The translations under genes and the position numbers were made by a program. The notes below the pieces were generated by a model. That model searched no databases. It saw only the letters and a list, made by a program, of their open reading frames with translations, and was not told where the DNA came from. A stretch of 64,000 bases of DNA, taken from assembly GCA_052400665.1 (NCBI GenBank), contig JBQTGK010000001.1; one strand, written 5' to 3'. Position 1 is the first letter of the stretch. Every line of letters begins with the position of its first letter. Shown one piece after another: positions 44,344 to 52,036 of the stretch. This DNA comes from JBQTGK01 sp052400665 (GTDB taxonomy: Bacteria > Bacteroidota > Bacteroidia > Bacteroidales > Marinifilaceae).

Positions 44344-45528
44344 TTATGCTTTTATTTTTTTGCTCTTCCATTTGTTAAGTATCAATCGTCTAATATTTGT
44401 AAAATGATCGGTTACAGGCCCTAAGGGACATAAGTAGTTACACCAGGGTCTCTTTATAAATACAGAAGAAACCAAAACAACTCCAAGTATTGCAAATTGT
44501 AAACTGCTACCTGTAAGTTTAAAAAGTGTACCAAATATTTCGTAACTGGTAACGCCAGGATTTCTTAACAATAATGCAGTAACAATAGCAAATAGTGTGA
44601 GTGCTCTTAATGCCCATTTAAATACATTCTTAAATTTCCCTACTGAACGGTTTTTTGCACCCCCAACTAAACCCATGCACTCTTGTGCTGCACCAAAAGG
44701 ACAAAACCAAGAACAGTATGCATTTTTATTATCGATAGTGAAAACAAAGAAAACCCCACCCAAAAGTAAATACCAATACAAATGAGAATGTAAGGGAGGA
44801 AAATAGCCTAAAAGCAACTGGTTAATCATAGAAAGTGTAAACGGTTGATTGAATGAAAATCCAATTACAAACAAACCAGCAAGCATTGTTCCCCAACGAG
44901 CAATTTTTGTGTACTTAAATGATTTTTTATGAGCAATATAACCCACTAAAAAAAGCAAGAGTAATGCAATTTCAGGAATTCCAAATTTTATAGATGGCCT
45001 TATCTCTTTAGGAACATGTAAACCAAGCACTTTGGCTGCTACAAAACGATTCCCTTTTTTTGAAGCTTCGACTATAGCACGCGACGAATAGGTGGCACTG
45101 GAAATACCATCTATGCCTTTTCCTAGCGAATATTCCTCATCATAAGTTTTACCAATAATTTTATCGAGAAATTTTTTATCCAATACCTTCTCAAGATAAG
45201 AAGGTGTTTCTTTTGAATTAATAACTGCCAAATTAGATATACATCCTGTTGAATCGACAACCACAGCCATTTGTAAAGGACCACCATAGCCCATTGACGA
45301 CTCTATTGTTAGGTAAGCAAAATTCTCGCCTTCTTCATTATATAATTTGTAAGTTGAATTGTCAATTTCTTCCAACTTTATAATCTCAGGCATTTTTTCC
45401 TTAATACTTAAAAGAATATCTGAATTCTCAAGTTGTCTACCTGCAAACCAGGCAATTACTATTATAATCATGGCAATGATAGCCATTGCTGTTTCTAATT
45501 TCTTTTTTTTTGTTTTATTCTTACACAT
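44344..45528 (-). CDS. RdhC/NosR-like FMN-binding and 4Fe-4S membrane protein
   Basis: 394 residues. One N-terminal membrane helix (13-30). The periplasmic FMN_bind domain (about 50-160) has GIDGISSATYSS, where Thr of SSAT (about 146) is the expected covalent FMN site. It then has five to six membrane helices and two Fe-S motifs, CSWFCPFGAAQEC (about 270) and CNYLCPLGP (about 360). This matches NosR/NirI-type proteins and the RdhC proteins encoded with reductive dehalogenases. It probably passes quinol or ferredoxin electrons across the membrane to the exported dehalogenase. Located 108 bp behind the DUF4405 gene. Confidence 0.88.
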   Translation of the reverse strand: MCKNKTKKKKLETAMAIIAMIIIVIAWFAGRQLENSDILLSIKEKMPEIIKLEEIDNSTYKLYNEEGENFAYLTIESSMGYGGPLQMAVVVDSTGCISNLAVINSKETPSYLEKVLDKKFLDKIIGKTYDEEYSLGKGIDGISSATYSSRAIVEASKKGNRFVAAKVLGLHVPKEIRPSIKFGIPEIALLLLFLVGYIAHKKSFKYTKIARWGTMLAGLFVIGFSFNQPFTLSMINQLLLGYFPPLHSHLYWYLLLGGVFFVFTIDNKNAYCSWFCPFGAAQECMGLVGGAKNRSVGKFKNVFKWALRALTLFAIVTALLLRNPGVTSYEIFGTLFKLTGSSLQFAILGVVLVSSVFIKRPWCNYLCPLGPVTDHFTNIRRLILNKWKSKKIKA

Positions 45529-45635
45529 TGTAGTTAATTCTAATAGATGCTATCACAAAAATTATTATTGTTTCCTAGCGATTATACAAAGCGCATTATT
45601 TCATCAATCCTTTCCCCTGTAGCGGATTTAGCATT

Positions 45636-46118
45636 CTAAAATTTCTTCTCTAAATTTCTAAACTGATTAATTATTACTTTCCTATAATTCCAAAGGTGAA
45701 TAACAAAAATAAGTAGGAGTAACAATCCGAGTTTGTTGTGGATTCCACCTAATATTTTAGCCATATCAGTATCAGGAAAAATAAATGCTGCACTAAATGC
45801 AGTTAACATACATAACGAGAATGTAATAAATAAGAGTAAGTTCGAGATTTTATATTTATCCTTAAGCTTTAATGTAAAAAGCTTCTTTACCCAATCTGTT
45901 TTTACAAACAGATGAAGTAGTAGCAAGGGAGTAGATAGTATTGCCAGTATCTTATGAAATGGAAACCAGAAATGTGCGTCAAATCCCATTAATGTAGAAT
46001 CTAGAGGTGATCCCGTATGATATTTTAGCAAAATAACACCTGTAGCCAATAAAATAATAAAAGGCAGTAGGGCAATTGCATAAATGTAAAAACGTGTTTT
46101 ATTAACTGATATATTCAT
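45636..46118 (-). CDS. DUF4405/cytochrome-b-like four-helix membrane protein
   Basis: 160 residues with four membrane helices (about 10-30, 50-70, 88-112, 122-145). Histidines sit in helix-pairing positions (FPFHKILAILST, LLLLHLF, GGIHNKLGLLLL, FVIHLWNYRK), the pattern of a di-haem cytochrome b such as DUF4405 proteins. It starts 2 bp after the ferredoxin stop, so translation is probably coupled. Likely a quinone-interacting electron carrier for the dehalogenase chain. Confidence 0.78.
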   Translation of the reverse strand: MNISVNKTRFYIYAIALLPFIILLATGVILLKYHTGSPLDSTLMGFDAHFWFPFHKILAILSTPLLLLHLFVKTDWVKKLFTLKLKDKYKISNLLLFITFSLCMLTAFSAAFIFPDTDMAKILGGIHNKLGLLLLLIFVIHLWNYRKVIINQFRNLEKKF

Positions 46119-46120
46119 AC

Positions 46121-46429
46121 TTAATTAATTTCAACTTTATGAATAGCAAATTCGTGACATTCTTTCATACACAATCCGCAAGCGATACATAAATCAGAAT
46201 ATAAGAAAGCCTTTTTCTTTCCCTTTATTTTAACTTTTAAGCGTCCTTTAAAGGGTAACTTTTTAATTTGATCATCGCTTAACGTAATCATCTTAATTGC
46301 TGTTTGCGGACAAACATCAATACATTTTCCACAGCCATCACAGGATATCTCGTCAATACGAATTACTCCATTTTTAATACTTAACTCCTGCTCAATTTTA
46401 CGGGCAATAATTCTCTGTTTACAATTCAT
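46121..46429 (-). CDS. 2[4Fe-4S] ferredoxin
   Basis: 102 residues with two cluster motifs: CDGCGKCIDVCPQTA (about residues 30-44) and CIACGLCMKECHEFA (about 82-96). In the second the usual Pro after the fourth Cys is replaced by His. The basic insert between the motifs (KGRLKVKIKGKKKAF) may form the docking face for a partner. It sits between the flavin reductase (9 bp) and the DUF4405 protein (2 bp) in a tight operon. Confidence 0.92.
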   Translation of the reverse strand: MNCKQRIIARKIEQELSIKNGVIRIDEISCDGCGKCIDVCPQTAIKMITLSDDQIKKLPFKGRLKVKIKGKKKAFLYSDLCIACGLCMKECHEFAIHKVEIN

Positions 46430-46438
46430 TATTACGTT

Positions 46439-47134
46439 TTAGCGTTTATCAAAAACAATATTTTTACTGGCAATATTTTTTTCAAGTAAATAGTCTCCAA
46501 TAGATTTATTAAACTCCTTTGAACCAACTACATAATAAACATTTTCACAATTATTAATATGCTGATTAATAGATTCATATAAATTATCTCTATTGCAAAC
46601 CAGTACATTTTTTATCTTTTCTGCAGAAAAACTCTCCAACTCATTTTTATATACAAAATTTCCCGAACGATCGATATTAATATTAGTGATAGGAAAAACT
46701 TGTGATGAATTTTTGAAAATAGTTAGAATTAGAGGCCTAAAAGTGGCTATTCCAACTCCCATACTTATTAACACAATGGGTTTATCGAACTTTTGCTTTT
46801 TAAAATGATTCCCTATTTTAAACATCCTAATCTGATCTCCAATTTTGAGCTTTAGTAGGGCTTGCTTAAACTTTGATGGATTCTGACGAATTCGAGTTGT
46901 AAAGCCAATCAGTTTTTCATCTGGATGGCTCATAATTGATAATTCCCGTAAGCTTTCTTTATTTACTTTTTCTCCATTCTGCAAATCTGAACTTAAAAAA
47001 TGGGCATAAGCTCCGGGCTCCCATTTAATCTTTTCGGGAACCGAAAATTTAAACGTATAAGTATCCGAAGATTCCATTTCAATTTTAATTAATGTAATCG
47101 CTGTTGAAATACGTTTAACAATTGTTGTAATCAT
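46439..47134 (-). CDS. Ferredoxin-NAD(P)+ reductase-like FAD/NAD oxidoreductase
   Basis: 231 residues. The FAD domain (about 1-105) has PGAYAHF and RELSIMSHP, a variant of the usual RxYS flavin motif with Leu for Tyr/Phe. The NAD-binding domain has ISMGVGIATFRPLI (about 125) and YYVVGSKEFNKSIGDYL near the end. No Fe-S domain is fused; the separate ferredoxin gene follows 9 bp downstream. Probably feeds NAD(P)H electrons into the ferredoxin and on to the membrane chain. Confidence 0.87.
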   Translation of the reverse strand: MITTIVKRISTAITLIKIEMESSDTYTFKFSVPEKIKWEPGAYAHFLSSDLQNGEKVNKESLRELSIMSHPDEKLIGFTTRIRQNPSKFKQALLKLKIGDQIRMFKIGNHFKKQKFDKPIVLISMGVGIATFRPLILTIFKNSSQVFPITNINIDRSGNFVYKNELESFSAEKIKNVLVCNRDNLYESINQHINNCENVYYVVGSKEFNKSIGDYLLEKNIASKNIVFDKR

Positions 47135-47196
47135 ACTAATAATTTAAAATTCCCAATACACTATAAATGTTTATAATGATTTAAAAAGTTTCATCT

Positions 47197-47246
47197 TAAA
47201 AATAAACCTGAGTCTAATATTTTTAATAGCTTATCAAACTCAGGTT
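47197..47246 (-). terminator. Hairpin/terminator between rdhB and the flavin reductase gene
   Basis: On the minus strand AACCTGAG/CTCAGGTT, with a 26-nt loop, is followed by TTTATTTTT. It may reduce or separate transcription of the accessory redox genes from rdhAB. Confidence 0.55.
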
Positions 47247-47263
47247 ACGACTCTAACTGTATA

Positions 47264-47578
47264 CTAATTATTTAACACTTTATTTTTAACAATCCTCTTA
47301 CTTAAGGATCTGTATAGCAATACTACCATTATTAAAATTGGTATACCCATAAATACAAGGGTAAGCCAAGCAGCACGAGGTTCATGCTCTTGGAAGGATG
47401 CAATAAAAGTTTGCCCCAGAAACATGAATGTTACAAAAGACAGGATTAATAAAATCCACTCAAACCATTTTAGTTTTAAAGAAATTTTTTTGAGATAATG
47501 CCATATCAATACAGCACCTCCACCCATTAAAAAACCAACTAAAATATACCAGAACCAAATCCAAGTAATTAATCTCAT
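47264..47578 (-). CDS. RdhB-like reductive dehalogenase membrane anchor
   Basis: 104 residues with three membrane helices (about 4-26, 39-58, 70-92). FIASFQEHEPRAAW between helices 2 and 3 resembles the SFxExE loop of PceB-type anchors, where a Glu contacts the dehalogenase near its Fe-S cluster. The size matches the family (about 75-110). It lies 168 bp behind rdhA with a repeat element in the gap. Position and loop motif together make RdhB the best call; sequence conservation in this family is low. Confidence 0.82.
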   Translation of the reverse strand: MRLITWIWFWYILVGFLMGGGAVLIWHYLKKISLKLKWFEWILLILSFVTFMFLGQTFIASFQEHEPRAAWLTLVFMGIPILIMVVLLYRSLSKRIVKNKVLNN

Positions 47579-47589
47579 TTTTTTTAGAT

Positions 47590-47740
47590 TTTTAGATTTG
47601 ATATATGAGATTTAAGATGATATACACCTATTTCTTCTATCCTATAAATCAAATCTCTATTTGTATATTAATTAATGCCAATCGAGCCAATAGCTCGGTA
47701 GAGAGATACAAAATTATAAATCTCACATCTGATAAATTAA
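47590..47740. repeat. GATATGAGAT-type inverted repeat between rdhA and rdhB
   Basis: The left side reads AGATTTGATATATGAGATTT (about 47590-47610). The right side has AAATCTCACATCTGATAAAT (about 47720-47739), an imperfect inverse. The same word family occurs between sdhA and sdhB at 37.4 kb. Between the arms lies non-coding sequence with a GAGCCAATAGCTC mini-hairpin. Confidence 0.5.
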
Positions 47741-47746
47741 ACCTTT

Positions 47747-49183
47747 TTAAGACCGTGATTTATCAAGACCTAATAAAGGAATATCCATTGGATCAAGATC
47801 CCATGGTGTTTTACTTAAATCGGGCTCTGCACCATAACCAAATACATCATCCATTTTTCTGATTGCGGCATTTAACTGAGGTGCTGATCCTATTGATAAA
47901 CGAATGAGATCGTGCAATACGGCTTCGTCGAATTTTGTAAATGGACAAACTGACTGACAGCGGCTGCAATCGGGCTCTCCACCCAACATATAGGTATAAC
48001 ATTTTTTACTGTCCATATACCACCCTTTTATCCCTTCGGCCTGACATGCAGCCTGTCCACCCCAGAATGGTTCATCTTCCATACTAATGGCTCCTGAAGG
48101 ACACATTTCGGCACATTTTTTACATGCAACACAAAATTTTGAAATTCCGGCATCAATTGGTTTTGTTACCGCCAATGGCATATCGGTAATGGTGACCATC
48201 ACTGTTCTGATATTGGTTCCCCACTGAGGACTAACCAGGATTCCAGCTCTTCCGTACTCTCCCATTCCCGACATCACACCAAAACCTACCAAACGACCTA
48301 TAGATTCGGTATCTCCACCATAAGCCTGGTATCCTAAGCCTCTTAAAAAGACACTTAATCTATTACCAAAGATATTTGCTCTTGAATAACTCATGGTATT
48401 ACTTGATGCCCAACTCATACGCTCGGTATATTGCTGCATCCACAATGATTGTGGTATTACAGAACAAACAGCCCATAAATCTTTATCTGGTAACACGTAT
48501 TTATTTTTTTCCGGATCTGCGTATCCTTTTTCAACGTTTTCAAATTTGATTTTGCCCCAAAGTAATTTCTTTGTTCTTTCATCAAGTTTAACAAAACCCA
48601 TATCAGCAGCTCCCATAATTCTTCCTGCAGTTCTTAGCATTCTGGAATTTTCTTCGGGTGTACCTTTATGCTTGGGAACTCCATAATCTTCAGGAGTATA
48701 AAACATAGTTGGATGTTCCCATTGAGGATTGGCTTTTACATCTGCTCCCGTCCATGGCGGAGCCAAATCAGCTCCTGAGCGTCCGCCCCATCCCCAACAA
48801 TTGGCATCGGCCAAAGCTCTGTCTTTTAAAGAAAGACCCGGAACATTGTCCTGGACATTTTTTTTGGTTGATGCAATATTTCTTTTATAAATTTCGAAGT
48901 ACTCCTTTGGGTTTTCCCAGGAAGCAGGGTTAAATAATGTTTTTTCCGGCCCCTCAAAAATTTCCATATTATCCCAATCGATTTTTACGGTTGGTTCATC
49001 TACTTCTTTAACCCAGAAGGGTAATTTTCGCTCGGCTAAAGGAGAAGCCATCATTTCATCCAGATCTTTAAAGCCTGCTGCACTAACTCCAGCCGCACCT
49101 AACCCAACTGCACCAGCTCCTAAACCTAACATTTTCATGAAATCTCTTCTGCCTACCGTTGAATGATATTTTTTCTTTGCCAT
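47747..49183 (-). CDS. rdhA: Reductive dehalogenase catalytic subunit RdhA
   Basis: 478 residues from ATG 49183; a GTG eight codons earlier is less likely. It begins with a Tat signal (VGRRDFMKMLGLGAGAVGL). Family hallmarks follow: PFWVKEVDEPTVKIDWD (about 50), EENSRMLRTAGRIMGAADMG, YSRANIFGNRLSVFLRGLGY with Tyr about 266, GMGEYGRAGILVSPQWG with Arg about 312, and VMVTITDMPLAVTKPID. Two 4Fe-4S motifs follow: CVACKKCAEMC (351-361), and Cys395 with CSRCQSVC (406-413). Corrinoid- and Fe-S-dependent; uses an organohalide as electron acceptor. Length, Tat signal and linked rdhB indicate the exported respiratory type. Substrate unknown. Confidence 0.95.
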   Translation of the reverse strand: MAKKKYHSTVGRRDFMKMLGLGAGAVGLGAAGVSAAGFKDLDEMMASPLAERKLPFWVKEVDEPTVKIDWDNMEIFEGPEKTLFNPASWENPKEYFEIYKRNIASTKKNVQDNVPGLSLKDRALADANCWGWGGRSGADLAPPWTGADVKANPQWEHPTMFYTPEDYGVPKHKGTPEENSRMLRTAGRIMGAADMGFVKLDERTKKLLWGKIKFENVEKGYADPEKNKYVLPDKDLWAVCSVIPQSLWMQQYTERMSWASSNTMSYSRANIFGNRLSVFLRGLGYQAYGGDTESIGRLVGFGVMSGMGEYGRAGILVSPQWGTNIRTVMVTITDMPLAVTKPIDAGISKFCVACKKCAEMCPSGAISMEDEPFWGGQAACQAEGIKGWYMDSKKCYTYMLGGEPDCSRCQSVCPFTKFDEAVLHDLIRLSIGSAPQLNAAIRKMDDVFGYGAEPDLSKTPWDLDPMDIPLLGLDKSRS

Positions 49184-49469
49184 TTTGTAACTGTTTTTAT
49201 TCAACACCTAATTCATTTGTCTGAGAAACTTCCTCATGTACACAAAACTAAGTGCCTTAGTCAATATTAATAAGATGCTAAAAGCGGATTATATGGTACT
49301 TTTCAACGGGATACAAAGATTTATTTAATAAACACCTGTAAATCAAATGGTATGATGGAACTCTATAAAAAGGCAAATTGTATTTTTCGAAAGCAGGAAT
49401 TATGAATGATATAAAATGAGAGCAAACAAAAGTCTGGTTTAATTTCTAATTGGCAGTAGACCATTTTCA
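49184..49469 (-). promoter_or_regulatory. rdhA upstream region
   Basis: About 285 bp without an open frame. On the minus strand AATCTTTG (about 49312-49319) resembles the -7 box, with a GATTTA...TAAATC dyad just around it. It lacks the CAGGTTACA operator found before the OsmC and DUF3861 genes. Confidence 0.35.
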
Positions 49470-49509
49470 CTAAAAAAACCTATCCGGGATAACAATCCCA
49501 AATAGGTTT
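49470..49509 (-). terminator. Terminator of the tandem-OsmC gene
   Basis: On the minus strand AAACCTAT/ATAGGTTT with an inner GGGA/TCCC stem is followed by a seven-T run. rdhA therefore probably uses its own promoter. Confidence 0.8.
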
Positions 49510-49547
49510 CAGTGATTTTTCACTGTAAGAACAGAAAATATTTAGTA

Positions 49548-50825
49548 TTAATTTATTAGTTTTCCGTTCAAATAAATGCTTGTCTCTACCGGAGTTTCGT
49601 AAACTATACCATCACCTGCAAAACAACAACGTAACGACTGAACTGCAAATTCATTTGCTAAATCTTTATCAGCATCACTTTTAACAAGGATTCTAGTTAC
49701 AACATCAGTCATTTCTCCTGTCATTGTTGGAGTCATAAAATTATTTTCTCTGTAATTGAACTGATGCTCAACACCGAAATCGTCAATTTTAACACCTTTT
49801 TTTGCAAAATATTTAAAGTTTGCAGTAAGTTGACTCATCAAACAAAAAGAAGTACCTAAAGTAAAATATTCTCTTGATGTAGGTGCGGCAATGGCTCCTT
49901 CATAACCACGGCTATCGTCAGAATAAAGCTCCCAGGTTTCGTAATGTGCAGTTAACGATTTTGCTCTTAATTTATGCAAATATGGACGTTTAGCATCATG
50001 AGCCGATTCTGCAATACCTACTTCTGAGAAGATCAAGTCATTTGAAAGATCATTCATATTTAGTTTTGCGTCTTCTTTTACAACTATTGTCTCTAATTTT
50101 AAAGGAGCAGTAGTATTTGAAATTGTACGACCATTATCCGTTGAAACAGGCGATGGAATTTGTCCTGCCTGGGCTGCTTCTCCATCCCACTCATCACCAT
50201 TAATTATATTAGCTTTATTAATTGGAGTTTTGTTAGCCAATGATTCACCAATAGACCAGGCTCTAACAGCCATTTTCTTTAATTCTTTAATCTTTTCAAC
50301 TGGCTCCTTACTTTTAACAACAATATTTGTAACCACTTTATCAGTAAAACCAGACCATTCATCGGTCATAATATCACTCCATCTGTAGAAAAATTCTGTT
50401 TCCACTTTTACATCTTCAACCTCTAAACCCATTATTTGTATGCATCTTTCTACCTGAGTTAATAGATCTGAAGCTGCTCCTACTGTAAAATATGTTAGTG
50501 GATTTGGTGCGCTTTGAGGATTACCACCTTCGTCGCTTGTCATCTGCCATGCGCTAAGATTTTCTTCACCTACCGTTTTTACTACACCTTTTTTAAGGAA
50601 AGGCTTTTCGTTATTTAGAATTCGTTTGGCCGAAGTAACCACATTCTCGTTAATAGCTCCATTTACAGGTGTTGCTTTAGTTGGATAAAATGTAGTAGGC
50701 TGGTTAAAATTATCTACTCTTTTTATAACTGAATAATTTTCTTGAGCATAAGTTGCTCCAGTACTAAGTAAAAGAGCTGTTAGCATAGCAATCGCTCTTA
50801 AGTTTTTCATCATTTTTGTTTTCAT
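49548..50825 (-). CDS. Secreted tandem OsmC/Ohr-fold protein
   Basis: 425 residues from ATG 50825; the frame is also open from ATG 50855. It has a signal peptide (ALLLSTGATYAQ). Two OsmC-like halves follow: the first about residues 70-230 (NPLTYFTVGAASDLLTQVER, EVEDVKVETEFFYRW), the second about 265-425 (SREYFTLGTSFCLMSQLTAN, KIDDFGVEHQFNYR). The second half keeps a Cys in SFC and Cys-Cys in SLRCCFAGDG, where OsmC/Ohr peroxidases carry their redox cysteines. The first half lacks both. Likely a periplasmic thiol-dependent or binding protein. Expressed from an operator shared with the DUF3861 gene. Confidence 0.72.
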   Translation of the reverse strand: MKTKMMKNLRAIAMLTALLLSTGATYAQENYSVIKRVDNFNQPTTFYPTKATPVNGAINENVVTSAKRILNNEKPFLKKGVVKTVGEENLSAWQMTSDEGGNPQSAPNPLTYFTVGAASDLLTQVERCIQIMGLEVEDVKVETEFFYRWSDIMTDEWSGFTDKVVTNIVVKSKEPVEKIKELKKMAVRAWSIGESLANKTPINKANIINGDEWDGEAAQAGQIPSPVSTDNGRTISNTTAPLKLETIVVKEDAKLNMNDLSNDLIFSEVGIAESAHDAKRPYLHKLRAKSLTAHYETWELYSDDSRGYEGAIAAPTSREYFTLGTSFCLMSQLTANFKYFAKKGVKIDDFGVEHQFNYRENNFMTPTMTGEMTDVVTRILVKSDADKDLANEFAVQSLRCCFAGDGIVYETPVETSIYLNGKLIN

Positions 50826-50868
50826 TTTTTCTAAGTTATTATGTATTTGAATCATGTTTATAACTGTT

Positions 50869-50951
50869 TAAATATTACATTACAAAGATGAGGCGAAAAC
50901 AAGCACGTGAAAAGGTTAATAAAAGATGCGGAATGGTAAAAGTGTAACCTG
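50869..50951 (-). promoter_or_regulatory. AraC-type operator/promoter of the tandem-OsmC gene
   Basis: On the minus strand CAGGTTACACTTTTACCAT (50933-50951) is followed by a second site TTAACCTTTTCAC, whose ACC core is 21 bp from the first. The -7-like box CATCTTTG lies at 50883-50890 and TGTAATATTT follows. The same elements occur at the same spacing before DUF3861. Direct repeats two helical turns apart, ending next to the promoter, are typical of AraC-family activators. Confidence 0.65.
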
Positions 50952-51354
50952 GGCATTAATTTTAGTCTTGTAATATGTCTGAAATGATAATTTGGTGGTA
51001 ATTTATTGTAATAACTGTAGGAAATAGAAGGGTTTATCAGTGAGAGAATTATATCACGAAAGACACGATAAACACCAAATAAATTGAATTGCAATTTAAA
51101 TTCAGATCTTAAAATAATATGGTATTCGTATATCGACGTTGCATTTGATTATTAGAATGCGATTACTATCGATGCGTACGGCAAACCTGGCAGAATTAAA
51201 CAATAATTTAACTCTTGATTTAAACTCCTAAATATTGATCTAATAGCTAAAAAGCCACAAGCCAAGCTTTCTCATGTTTACATCATGATAAGCAATAACT
51301 TGTGACTTCAATTACTTTGGAAAGATTAAAAAATAAAGTTAAAATTTCATACAA
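50952..51354. other. Intergenic region, nothing further recognised
   Basis: AT-rich spacer between the OsmC operator and the end of the DUF3861 gene; no open frame with coding character. Confidence 0.4.
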
Positions 51355-51621
51355 TTATTTTCGCTTTCCAGATCCTTTCAATTCCATCATAAAATCTTTA
51401 AATGCTGGCAAAAGGTTTTCGAATAAAGGATTCGACTTTTGTTTCATCATTACACTTGTAAATAGTTTTAATCCAAGACCAAATGCCGCAGCATCATTCC
51501 CAAGCTCGGGATGTTGTTTTAATTTCTCAACAATTACAAAAATATCCTCGCGACTCTCAGCTTCAAAACAAAGTGTTTTTTCTCCAGTAAGCTCTTCTAC
51601 AGTAACTTTATATTCTTTCAT
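51355..51621 (-). CDS. DUF3861 family protein
   Basis: 88 residues from ATG 51621 (an ATG five codons upstream at 51636 also exists). It matches DUF3861: YKVTVEELTGEKTLCFEAES, REDIFVIVEKLKQHPELG, AAAFGLGLKLFTSVMMKQKS and NPLFENLLPAFKDFMMELK. Function unknown; a small cytosolic protein. It is preceded by a copy of the OsmC-type operator and a 24-codon remnant, suggesting co-regulation with the secreted OsmC protein. Confidence 0.85.
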   Translation of the reverse strand: MKEYKVTVEELTGEKTLCFEAESREDIFVIVEKLKQHPELGNDAAAFGLGLKLFTSVMMKQKSNPLFENLLPAFKDFMMELKGSGKRK

Positions 51622-51677
51622 ATTTTTCTTAAACATTATTGTGATTTTAAAATGAATAATTCAATTTTCATCTGTTA

Positions 51678-51752
51678 TTAGTTAAGGAGTTTCCCGTTTT
51701 GGTAAATGCCAACTTTTGTTGTGGTAGCCCCTAAAATTGTTATCTGTTTCAT
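51678..51752 (-). pseudogene. 24-codon remnant of a second OsmC-like gene
   Basis: ATG 51750-51752 opens MKQITILGATTTKVGIYQNG followed by KLLN and stop. The last codons match the end of the tandem-OsmC gene (SIYLNGKLIN, stop): 25 of 34 aligned bases are identical around the two ends. Its promoter is also the OsmC promoter copy. The middle of the gene is missing, as expected after an internal deletion of a duplicate. It might still be translated as a short peptide. Confidence 0.55.
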
Positions 51753-51756
51753 CTTT

Positions 51757-51839
51757 GAAATATTACACCACAAAGATGTGTGGAAATCAAAATGTGATAA
51801 AGGTAAAGCTATGTATAACGATGGTAAATCTGTAACCTG
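51757..51839 (-). promoter_or_regulatory. AraC-type operator/promoter before the OsmC remnant and DUF3861
   Basis: CAGGTTACAGATTTACCAT (51821-51839, minus strand), TTTACCTTTATCAC with its ACC core 21 bp further, and -7-like CATCTTTG (51771-51778) followed by TGTAATATTT. The 62-bp interval from CAGG to CATC is exactly that of the OsmC promoter, without gaps. Confidence 0.65.
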
Positions 51840-52036
51840 AATCAGATATAAGTCTTCAGATAAGACTTACATTTCAGGTGTAATTATGAAGTATTACGAA
51901 ATTATTTTGGCAGATCGGGTACTAGTCTGCTCAAACTCATATCGAATATTTTACTTTTAATGGTATGTAAGAAAAATTACAAATCCATTTAAATGCCATT
52001 GTTATTACAATCTAATACACCAAATTCCCCATATAA

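Noticed and set aside
47747..49183. RdhA could be epoxyqueuosine reductase QueG, a related corrinoid Fe-S enzyme
   Set aside because: It has a Tat signal, the WVKEVDEPTVKIDWD and EENSRML blocks, about 480 residues and a neighbouring RdhB-like anchor; QueG is cytosolic, shorter and lacks these.
49300..49345. Copy of the CAGGTTACA/21-bp operator in front of rdhA
   Set aside because: A TACCAT and a TTTACAGG word occur, but the spacing to each other and to the -7 box does not match the OsmC/DUF3861 pattern.
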